A stretch of 64,000 nt of DNA from Stomoxys calcitrans. Its lineage: Eukaryota > Arthropoda > Insecta > Diptera > Muscidae. Of the stretch, positions 45,104 to 54,498 are shown piece after piece. Location of the stretch: positions 181,768,262 through 181,832,261 of the forward strand of contig NC_081555.1 in NCBI RefSeq assembly GCF_963082655.1. The letters run 5' to 3'. The position numbers were made by a program, and so were the translations under genes. Positions within the stretch are counted from its first letter, which is position 1. Each line of letters starts with the position of its first letter. Under the pieces are notes generated by a model, which saw only the letters and a list, made by a program, of their open reading frames with translations, ran no database searches and was not told where the DNA came from.

Positions 45104-46203
45104 ACTAGCTAAAGGCCCGCTTAGCTGCGCCTTCATTACCACGCGAAAAATATGATTCTTAATAACTATGCATCATATATAATTCTTCAGTACCTTTTGT
45201 GATTCATCTCCTTCTGGCACTTGTACAAATTTTAGTGTTAGGTTAGCACTCTTCATAAAAATATCAATCACTTGTTCCCCACATTTTCATGATCGGTCAT
45301 ATTTTAGATCGCTACCAAATTACTCATATTCGTATCTTTCATTTGAACCCCATATTGTCTTGATTGGCTTATATTCCTATTTGAGGAGGGGTTACGAGAT
45401 TTTGAGCGGCACCCATTTTTTGGATCTAATTTTCAATGTCATACTCGCAATTCTACTCCCGAATACTTTTCATTTAAGTCCCACATTGACATGATTGTCC
45501 AATATGCCTATTTGGGGTGGTTTTGGGCTTGTGACGGCCCATAGGAACCTGGACCCAATTTTTCAAATCATATTCGTACTCTACTCCCGCATACATTGTC
45601 CCCATCGGTTCACTTTTTATTTTGGGTGGTACTATCGGGGCAGTTTTGGGCTTGGGCTAGCACCTATGCACCTAAACCCAATTCTTAATAGCATATTCGT
45701 ATTCTACTCCAGAATACCTTTCATTTGGGCTCCAAATTGCCCCTATCAAATTTGCAAATTTGCAAATTTCGCCCATGAACATTCCACTAAGGAACAGGGG
45801 CAAACTTCTCACTTATCAATGAGTGCAGTCCAATTCAAGTTTAAGCTCAATGATGAGGGGCCTCCTTTTTATGGCCGAGTCTGGCGTACCGCAGTACGAC
45901 ACCTCTTTGGAGATAAGTTGCCAGCATTAGGAGGGGTCTACCCAGGATTCGAACCCAGGCGTTCAGCGTCACATGCTAACCTCTGCGCTACGGTGGCCTC
46001 CGGTCCATTTTATTTTTGTCCCTATCGGTCCATTTTATTTTTGGGTCGTACTTCTCGTGTAAAAGAGAGGGTCGGCCTTCCTTCCGATATCAAAAAATTA
46101 TATAGCCTTTTGTTCCTTCCAGACTACTCTCCACAATTTGTGAACATTTCTAGATATTCGGTTCAGCCGTTTTTGACTCTATGAGGAACATACAAACAAT
46201 TTC
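45104..46203 (+). mobile_element. Element D with embedded SINE (right arm of a head-to-head pair)
   Basis: Starts ACTAGCTAAAGGCCCGC, TTAGCTGCGCCTTCATTACC. Monomers with CATTTGAACCCCATATTGTC and ACTCCCGAATAC. A SINE lies at 45752-46003. It ends GTGAACATTTCTAGATATTC, GGTTCAGCCGTTTTTGACTC and GAGGAACATACAAACAA. The 229-codon open frame at 45495-46184 crosses D, the SINE and D again, so it is not a gene. Confidence 0.82.
45752..46003 (-). mobile_element. Best-preserved SINE copy
   Basis: Read in reverse: head GGCCACCGTAGCGCAGAGG with an intact A box (TAGCGCAGAGG, 45980-45990) and B box (GGTTCGAATCC, 45945-45955). The body has GTCGTACTGCGGTACGCC and GGCCATAAAAAGGAGGCCCC. The 3' end is AATGTTCATGGGCGAAATTT then AAATTTGC-type repeats as the tail. 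Both polymerase III boxes are intact, so this copy could still be transcribed. Confidence 0.88.
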
Positions 46204-46232
46204 CTGTCCAGCAAAACACCCAGGTGTTAAAT

Positions 46233-46575
46233 GGAACATTCTCTCTTCCCAAGGAGACAGGTACCACTGAGGCTAAATTGAATCTCCTGTTTAAAAGTAC
46301 ATTTTTCGCCATAGACGGATTAACGCCTAGACGACTTTCGGTAGTTCACTACGCTGTCGTATGCAGGGACTCCTGAAGTACACATATCTCTAAGCGTGCC
46401 GATAAGTCGAACATTCTCTCCTCCCAAGAAGAGTGGTGCCACTGAGTTTAAATAGAATTACCTGCTAAAAAGTACAACTCTCGCCATAGATGGATGTATG
46501 CCGAGACCACTTTCGGTAGCCCAAAACGCTTTCGTACGTAGGTATTCCTGAAGTGTGTATCCTGAAGGGTGACAG
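46233..46575. repeat. Tandem duplication of about 170 bp inside the RT relic
   Basis: Units 46233-46409 and 46410-46575 share AACATTCTCTC, CCACTGAG, AAGTACA, TCGCCATAGA(C/T)GGAT, ACTTTCGGTAG and ACTCCTGAAGT-type text in the same order. On the minus strand both read similar protein: SGLGIHPSMARVVLF and SRLGVNPSMAKNVLL. The units differ at many positions, so the duplication is old. Confidence 0.8.
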
Positions 46576-46657
46576 GAAACTTTCCCTTAGCCGCAGCAGC
46601 TTACGGCATCTGCATGTGCGACCACGTTTGTAGCTTTTTCTTCCAGAGATAATAATA

Positions 46658-46886
46658 TTGGGTTGCCCAAAAAGTAATTGCGGATTTTTTAAAAGAATGT
46701 AAATGCATTTTTAATAAAACTTAGAATGAACTTTAATCAAATATACTTTTTTTACACTTTTTTTCTGAAGCTAGCTAAAAGTAACAGCTGATAACTGACA
46801 GAAGAAAGAATGCAATTACAAGCTGTGAAAAAATTTGTCAACGCCGACTATATGAAAAATCTGCAATTACTTTTTGGGCAACCCAA
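46658..46886. mobile_element. Mariner-type MITE, copy M3
   Basis: TTGGGTTGCCCAAAAAGTAA at the left and its complement at the right, with TA at 46656-46657 and 46887-46888. At 229 bp it is slightly shorter than M1 and M2: GAGTCACAAG-type sequence is partly missing (ATGCAATTACAAGCTGTG). The termini are the most symmetrical of the three. It interrupts the RT pseudogene, so it is the later insertion. Confidence 0.92.
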
Positions 46887-47465
46887 TATATTGTTAATGA
46901 CTACAGTCCAAGTATAGGAGACAGTACACCTTCTGAAGGAGTCCCTCTGCTAATTCATTTAAAGCATCTTTTTGAAGGTAAGCCATTAATAAATTTTCTT
47001 ACGGTAGTATCGATGCTTAGAGACGTTAGCTCCTTAATTATTGCCATTGGTTTTATATTGGTGAAAGCATTCTCCATGTCAAGAAATGCAACCTTTGTGT
47101 GTTCGTTGACAACGGGAGAACCTTCTACGTAGCCGATTAGGTCGGAAGAGAGTTTCAGTGACCTTGCCCTTTCTATATGAATGCTGATGTGAAAAAGGCA
47201 ATCTCCAGGGATCTTTGCCCTAGGAGATGTTTCTATCAACCTTTAATCTACAGCATAAAGGTTGATAGACTAATTGGACGGAAATCTTTCGTATGGAAAG
47301 CTAATGCAAGCAGATTATAAATATCTCCTTAAGCCATCTCCATTCTATCATACACAACTTGTAATTCAACTGGTGATAGATCATCATGATCTGGCTACTA
47401 AAAGCAGTCGAAACCTTTTATCGCCGTAAGGATTTTGGACTTAGACACGTTGAGGTGTTGCAAAC

Positions 47466-48711
47466 AGAATGCTTAGATCTGTATAACCCCCACTCTATGG
47501 TGCTAATTAAACAAAGGGTCATTACATTTTGATTTTCTCCCCTTTAAACCTGACGACACTGTGGTGGATGAGGGGAGATATGTGAACTAGTTGTTGTAAT
47601 GATTTTATTGTCACTTTTTGCTGGTATTTGCATTTTTTCCTATGGTGAAAGAACCTGAGTTGGGGTTATGAGCAGAGTTATGCTTGCCTTCGTTCCTCCC
47701 ATGAATTTCTGTACGTATGCCTGGGTGGTGTGCGTCTGTTTGCGAGAGTTTATGACATCAATATAAATTACTTAATTTTTTTTTTTGCCTTTGGTTAAAT
47801 TGCTGTTGTGCACATGAAACGCTCATACTTCGCTGCCCTCTGTGTAAGTATAAATGTCAGTTGACAATTTTTTAACAACTTTATTTCATTTAAAACTGCA
47901 CGTTCATATATTAGTCTGTGAATGTAAGCGAGCATGTTTTGTACCTCGCACGAAATTCTGTTATTTTCCTAGCTCTCCACCCATGTTTTTTTTTAATTCA
48001 TAATAATATCGCATGAAACTTTGTCTGTCTGCGCGATTGTTGAAGTGTATGAGATTTTTATTAGCATTTTCATAGTGCAAACTCAACTCAAACTTGAAAC
48101 TCCTCTGGTATCGTACGTGGTGGAAACAAGTCGTCAGATTACATGCTCTCGGCAACTTTAATAGACTCATATTTTTTTCTCCAACGAGAGCACCCAGCAA
48201 ACAAGAGCAACAAATGGGGATTCCTTAAACTTCACAATGAATAATTTTTCAATTTAGTCAAAAATTCAACATTAAGTTTCTTTTTTATTACAAGGGAATA
48301 CGGTGGCAATAATAAATATTGTTAACATGAAGATACTATTTCAATAATTTGTTTTACACTTAGATTTGATGTTTATGACAAATTTCAATTATTTCAATGA
48401 TATACAATAGAAAATACACAAAAACATCCTTTAGTTTTCAACTAATATGAACAGAAAAAAATTCCAATAAATTACTAACTACCCACATATGAACGGCTTT
48501 TATAAGCTCAAGAAGTTCAAAAGAAACAACGGTTTATATAATAACTCTAAGATAAACCGATTTCATTATTAAGAAGCTCAAGAAAAACAAAGTCTGCAGT
48601 CTGTGGGTCTTCAACATCGAAATGTGATCTAATCGGAATCATATTCGCAATAGTTGAAGAGATGGATAATGTGAGCAACTGTTCCTCATTTCACGCCTTA
48701 TATGAGAACAA
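47466..48711. other. Low-repeat DNA
   Basis: No recognisable element or gene. A T run lies at 47770-47788. Confidence 0.5.
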
Positions 48712-49775
48712 GTAAAAAGGCGTTCAGTTCGGCCGGGCCGAGCTTTGGATACCCGCCACCTCGGGCATATATGTAAACCACCTTTCATCAAAATCCAGTG
48801 AAAATGCAGTTATATCGAAATATGATCCGATTCGGACCAAATACTAATAAGTACAAGTCATTGTCTTGTAACTTTTTCTTTTTAGTAGCTTTATGGATGC
48901 AACCTGGATGTCGAAAAGCCTTACATAAGTCAATGTGTTAAATTTCAGTTAAATGCGCTTTTTCTGGCCCCAAAACCTAAAACCGAGAGATCGGTCTATA
49001 TGGCAGCTATATCCAAATCTTAACCGATCTGTGCCATAATGCAGAACTACGTCAAGGGGTTTAACCTGACTCAATGCCCCAAACTTCGGCGACATTGGAC
49101 AATAAATGCGCCTTTTATGGGCAAAATATTTTAAATCGAGAGATCGGTCTATATTGCAGCTATATCGAAATCTGATCCGATCTGGACCAAATTCACAAAG
49201 GATGTCGAGGAGCCTAACGTAACTCACTGTCCCAAATTTCAGCAAAATCGAATAATAAATTTGGCTTTTATGGGCCTATGACCCTAAATCGGAGATCGGT
49301 CTATATGGTAGCTATATCCAAATCCGGACCGATCTGGGCCATATTAAGGATGTCGAGGAGTCTAACACAACGCACTGTCCCAAGTTTCAGCATAATCGGA
49401 TAATAAATGTGGCTTTTATGGGCCTAAGACCCAAAATCGGAGGATCGGTCTATACTGCAGCTATATCCAAATCTGAACCGATTTAGGCCAAATTGACGAA
49501 GAATGTCGAAGAGCCTAACACAACTCACTGTCCCAAATTTCAGCATAATCGGGCCAAAAACCCCAAATCGGCGGATCGCTCTATATGGGGGCTATATCAA
49601 GATATAGTCCGATATAGCTCCTCTTCGAACTGTACTTGCTTATGCACAAAAGAAGACTCTGTGCAAAATTTCAGCTCAATATCTCTAGTTTTGAAGACTG
49701 TAGCGTGATTTCAACAGACAGACGGACGGACATGTCTAGATCGTCTTAGATTTTTACGCTGATCAAGAATATATG
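48712..49775 (-). mobile_element. HINE-A, head cut by a mariner insertion
   Basis: Tail AACAAGTAAAAAGGCGTTCA, GTTCGGCCGGGCCGAGC, ATACCCGCCACCTCGGGC. About five monomers, then the linker (CTCAATATCTCTAGTTTTGA), GACGGACGGACATG, core CTAGATCGTCTTAG and GATCAAGAATATATG. The remaining outer head is absent because the mariner relic starts there. Confidence 0.85.
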
Positions 49776-50117
49776 CGAGGACTGGTATATAAATTTGTGA
49801 CCTAATAACGAAAATGCAAATTTCTGTCATCAAAAATGACTTTATTGCTTTTCAAAGTATCCTCCAGCATGATTTATACACTTTTGCATGCGCTCAAACC
49901 AATTGTCGAAGCACTTTTTCTACCCCGATTGAGATACCACCAAAACATGGTTATTGAACGGTTCATCAGCATTATCTGGCGACAAAAACCATTGACCACG
50001 CATTTTTATGTTAATATGCGGGAATAAAAAGAAATCATTGGGTGCAAAGTCAGTGCTATATGGCGGATAATCTATCAGTTCGAGGATTTGGCTGGTCAAA
50101 TAGGCACTAAACTTCAA
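49776..50117 (-). pseudogene. Mariner transposase C-terminus (second mariner lineage)
   Basis: The minus strand from 50117 reads ILELIDYPPYSTDFAPNDFF and LFPHINIKMRGQWF, then NNHVLVVSQSG, stop, KKCFDNWFERMQKCI and GGYFEKQ, stop near 49842. YSPDLAPxDFFLFP holds the third catalytic Asp in DD34D mariners, and it is kept here (APND). The stop replaces the usual Trp before KKCFDNW. The first two catalytic regions are missing. About 65 bp beyond the stop lies CGAGGACTGGTATATAAATT, a likely terminal inverted repeat, at the junction with the HINE-A core. Confidence 0.86.
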
Positions 50118-50129
50118 TCCTTATTAACT

Positions 50130-50545
50130 GAGTTTGTATTTAAATTATTTTTGATTCTGGGAAGTTAAAGCTGGGGATCGGTTTATATGGGAGCTATATC
50201 TGTTTATAAACCGATTCGGATCATACTTAACACGGATGTTGGAAGTCATAAGTCAAGTCCAAGTTCCAAGTTTCAGCCAAATCGGATGAAAATTGAGGCT
50301 TCTAAAGGCTCAAGAAGTCAAATCTGGGTTTCGGTTTATATGGGGGCTATATCTGTTTATAGACCGATTCGGATCATACTTGGCATAGATATTAGAAGTC
50401 AAACCTCAAGTCATTGTTTCAAATGTTAGCCAAATCGGAAGAAAATTGAGGCTTCTTTGGGCTCAAGAAGTCAAATCGGGTGATCGGTTTATATGGCGGC
50501 TATATCTGTTTACAGACTGATTCGGATCATACTTGGCAATGATAT
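50130..50545 (-). mobile_element. HINE-B subfamily monomers
   Basis: Two and a half reversed monomers with GGTTTATATGGGAGCTATAT, CTGTTTATAAACCGATTCGG, and AAATTGAGGCTTCTAAAGGC. The last monomer is joined abruptly to a forward HINE-A piece. Confidence 0.7.
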
Positions 50546-51325
50546 TGCCCATAAGCAGGTTAAGTTCGAAGATGGGCTATATCGGACTTCTTGATTTAGT
50601 CCGTAATAAGCCCCTAAAAGCCACATTTATTATCCGATTTTGCTGAAATTCGGGACAGTTAGTTGTGTTAGACCCACCGACATCCTTTGTGAATTTGGCC
50701 CAGATCGCTCCAGATTTGGATATAAATGTCATATAGACCGATCCTCCGATTTAGGATCTTGGGCCCATAAAATCCGCATTTATTAACCGAATTTGCTGAA
50801 ATTTGGGACAGTGAGTTGCCGTAGGCCCTTCGACATATTTCTTCAATTTGGAGCTGATCGTATCAGATTTCGATATAGCTGCCATATAGACCGGTTCTCC
50901 AATTTAGCATCTTAGGCCCATAAAAGCCACATGTATTATCCGATTTTGCTGTAATTTGGGACAGTGATTTGTGCTAAGCTCTTCGACATATTTCTTCAAT
51001 TTGGCCCAGATAGGTTCAGATTTGGATATAGCTGCCATATAGACCGATCCGCCGATTTATTGTCTTAGGCCCATAAAAGACACATTTATTATCTGATTTT
51101 GCTGAAATTTGGGATAGCGGGTTATGTTAGGCCCTTTGACACCCTTCTTCAATTTGGCTTAGATCGGTCCAGATTTGGATATAGCTGCCATATAGACCGA
51201 TCTCTCGATTAAAGGTTTTGGGACCATAAAAGGCGCATTTATTGTCTGATATCGCCGAAATTTGGGACAGTGAGTTGTATTAGAGCCTTCGACATCCTTC
51301 TTCATTTTTTTTTTTAAATTCAGTG
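50546..51325 (+). mobile_element. HINE-A linker and monomers, no head or tail
   Basis: Begins GCCCATAAGCAGGTTAAGTT (the segment after the head) and continues through about five monomers (GATATAGCTGCCATATAGAC near 50870, 51025, 51178). It breaks off at TTCGACATCCTTCTTC. Confidence 0.78.
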
Positions 51326-51354
51326 GCTAACTTAACACGTTCGACTTACGTTCA

Positions 51355-51532
51355 ACTTACTATCATGATTTCGACAGGCGGACGGACGGACATGGCTAGA
51401 TCGGCGCAGAATGTCGGCCAATCCAGAATATATACCCTTTATGGGGTCGCAGATCAATATTTCGAGGTATTACAAACGGAATGACTTGATTAGTATACCC
51501 CCATCCTATGATGGTGGTGGATATAAAAATAC
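51355..51532 (-). mobile_element. HINE-B head fragment
   Basis: GACAGGCGGACGGACGGAC, ATGGCTAGATCGGCGCAGAA, CCAGAATATATACCC, then ATGACTTGATTAGTATACCC and ATGATGGTGG. A head alone, close to identical in layout to 880-985. Confidence 0.7.
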
Positions 51533-51574
51533 CCCTGCGCCAACTTTGAAGACTATAGGTGAAAATTGCAATGT

Positions 51575-51738
51575 CTACTCTGTACACATATTAACGTGGA
51601 AAGACAGACAGACGGACAAAGTCAAATCGAAGCAGTATGTGGTTCTGAGCCGATCCGTACTATACTTATCAATGGGTCCTTTTGGGCGTTACAAACAAAT
51701 GATCAAACTTGTAATACCCTGTACCACATTAGTGGTAA
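51575..51738 (-). mobile_element. HINE-C head fragment
   Basis: AAAGACAGACAGACGGACAA, TACTTATCAATGGGTCC, GGCGTTACAAAC and TTGTAATACCCTGTACCAC. This matches the HINE-C head at 24905 in reverse. No monomers remain. Confidence 0.7.
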
Positions 51739-52984
51739 AGGAGTTTAAAATAATACGATGTCTTTTTTGTGTCCCAATGTGAAAACTTAATTAGATCTTC
51801 CTCGATATACCCCCAAAAAATTTAAAACATTTTCCTATACATAACAAACATGGAGATTAGACGAATTCTTTGCTGGGTCATTATTTATTGATACACACAT
51901 GCATCTGCCTGGTTACCTGGCTGGTGGAGAACCCATGGTTGGTTGGAAATCTAAGAGATTTATAGTTATCCATTGTCCTTCGCATTTACCTTCCTAACCA
52001 TTATGGGGAACATTTCATCTGTGTTGATTGATTGACAACGTTTCTTTGATTGATGGCATTGATGACGACCAACTTAATTTTCATGTCCCGATTCATTTGT
52101 GTCCATCAATGGAACTCTAAGCGGGCATTGCATCCTAGCTCGCTCCACCGAATCTCTTTTGCTGGGTAAACATTAGTTATAGTGGAACGTGGGCGTTGGT
52201 ATGACAGTCGCTTCGCCCACTTAAATTAAACTAACAAATTGTCGCGACGTGTCGAAAGACAGGAAAAAAATGTATGGTAAAAACTACTGGGGTTTTTGTT
52301 GTCTTTTTTTTCAAATTTTTTCAGTGTGTGCCCGAAATATAATTAAAACTTTATTTGCTTACGCTCACTTTGTTATCTGTGAACACAAACACATTCACCA
52401 ACAAACTCACACATACAGTCACATAGAGATGAACCAAGCGCATATTTTCTACTAAATTCAAAGGAGATAAAAACGTATATTCGTAGAAAAAGGAAAAAAA
52501 AAAACAAGAAACTACTGATATGCTGGAATCTCAGCAATGAAACCCAACAAACAAAATAATGAAAAAACTGTTGGGATTTTCGAAGTACTTTCAAATTTTC
52601 TTTGACGACTCTTTCAGTGATGTTTTTAAAGGCTGCGATGGTATAAACAATTTTGGTTTTTCTATTTCTCATTCCCTTTTGTCTTAAAGAAGCACATGTG
52701 CAAAGTTTTGCTGGGTGATTAAGTCCAATTAGCTTTTGTCATAAGTAAATTTTTGAATGCTTTTTTATTTGCTGTTAAACTAGAAATAACTGAAGCTAAT
52801 ATTTGCTTCTCCATTGCAACGATTTGTGTACTTCTTATGCACTTGTTGTATTGAAATGAGAACGTTTGCATTTTAAAGTTATCAAACACTGACACAAAAA
52901 ACATTTGAAACTTTAAGAGCAGACTTACTTGCTATCGTTAATGAATTAAACTCTAGCTGGATAGAGAGAAAAAGAACAAATGAG
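51739..52984. other. Low-repeat DNA
   Basis: No mobile element or gene recognised. Confidence 0.5.
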
Positions 52985-54498
52985 AGCGTGCTAAGTTCGG
53001 CCGGGCCGAATCTTATATACCCTCCACCATGGGTCGCATTTGTTGAGTTCTACGCGCAGTATCTCTTTTTAGGCAAACAAAGAATATTGAATAAGAACTG
53101 TTGTGCTATTGAAGCTATATCAAGTTATAGCCCGATTCGGACCATAAATGAATGATCAGCATTGTAGAAGTCATTGTGTAATATTTCAGTTCATTCGGAT
53201 AAGAATTGCGCCTTCTAGGGGCTCAAGATGCAAAATCGGGAGGTCGGTTTATATGGGAGCTGTATCAAGCTATTGATCGATTTATACCATATTAGACACG
53301 TATGTTGAAGGTCATAAGAGCCCTCTAGAGGCTTAATAAGTCAAGATCCCTGATCGGTTTATATGGCAGCTATATCAGTTTATGTGCCGATTTGCGCCAT
53401 ACTTTGCGTAGATATTGCAAATCATAATAAAACACCTCACGCAAAATTTCAACCAAATCGGATGAGTTTTGCGCGCTCTAGGGGTTTAAAAATCAAGATC
53501 CAAGATCGGTTTATATGAGCCGATTTGAATCATACTAAACACAGTTGTTGGAAGTGACACCAAAACACTATGTGCAAAATTTCAGTCAAATCGGACGAAA
53601 ATTGCGCCCTCTAGAGGCTCCAGAATCCATACTTAGAGCAGATGTTGGAAGTGATACCAAAACACCACTTGCAAAATTTCAGTCAAATCGGATGAGAATT
53701 GCGCCCTCTAGACGCTCAAGAAGTCAAGACCCAAGATCGGTTTATATGGCAGCTATATCAAAACGTGGACCGATATGGCCCATTTACAATCCCAACAGAC
53801 CTACACTAATTACAAGTATTTGTGCAAAATTTGAAGCGGCCAGCTTTACTCGTTCGAAAGTTAGCATGCTTTCGACAGACCGACGGACATAGCGGCAGAA
53901 AACTCCAAATTTGAAAATAGCTCCCATATAAACCGATCTCCCGATTTTACTTTTTGAGAAGCTAGAAGCCTCAATATTTGTCCGATTTGAAGGCCATAAT
54001 TTTATTCTACATACCAAACTTCTGTCAAACCAGCAAAAATTAAAGCTTCTAGGAACCGAACATGAATGATCGGGAGACCGGTTTACATTGGAGCTATAAC
54101 AGATTATAGACTGATTTGGTCCGTATTTGTCACAGGTGTTGGAAATCGTAACAGAACACCGCATGCAAAATTTCAGCCTAATCGGACAAAAATTGCGCTT
54201 ATATGAGAGCTATATCAGGTCATAAACCAATTTGGACCCTACTACGCAGAGTTGTTGGAAGTCATAACAGAACACTACATGCTCAATTTCATCCAAATCG
54301 GACAAATATTTCCAACGTATAATTTAATTGTGGTCCAAACCGGACCATATCTTGATATCGCTCTAATAGCAGAGCAAATCTTTTCTTTTATCTATTTTTT
54401 TGCCTAAGAAGAGATGCCGGGATATGAACTCGACAAATGGGATCCATGGTGGAGGGTATATAAGATTCGGCCCGGCCGAACTTAGCACTTACTTGTTG
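52985..54498. mobile_element. Two-tailed HINE-B composite
   Basis: The left end is a reversed tail: GAGCGTGCTAAGTTCGGCC, GGGCCGAATCTTATATACCC and TCCACCATGGGTCGC. Reversed monomers run to a truncated GTCY run at 53876-53888 (TTCGACAGACCGACGGACA). Further monomers of mixed orientation follow. The right end is a forward tail: GGATCCATGGTGGAGGGTAT, GATTCGGCCCGGCCGAA, CACTTACTTGTT. Neither end has a head. It is the mirror case of the two-headed element at 13390-14515. Confidence 0.82.

Larger units (their letters stand above)
46233..47465 (-). pseudogene. Jockey-type reverse transcriptase, disabled
   Basis: Minus-strand pieces appear in the order of an RT domain, across several frames: SKSKILTAIKGFDCF, PDHDDLSPVELQ (near 47370), KDFRPISLSTFML (about 47289-47255), GYVEGSPVVNEHTKVAFLDM with ENAF (palm motif A, 47064-47086), RGTPSEGVLSPIL (motif B, 46917-46950). 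After MITE M3 it resumes with EEKATNVVAHADAV at about 46602-46625, where functional enzymes have (Y)ADD; here it reads HADA. Then SGLGIHPSMARVVLF follows. Several stops and frame changes make it inactive. Endonuclease and RNase H parts are absent. It is a different copy from the fragments at 1-655 and 20166-21260. Confidence 0.85.

Noticed and set aside
45495..46184. 229-codon open frame, the longest in the window
   Set aside because: It crosses element D, an inserted reversed SINE and D again, so the reading is a by-product of repeats. No domain can be seen.
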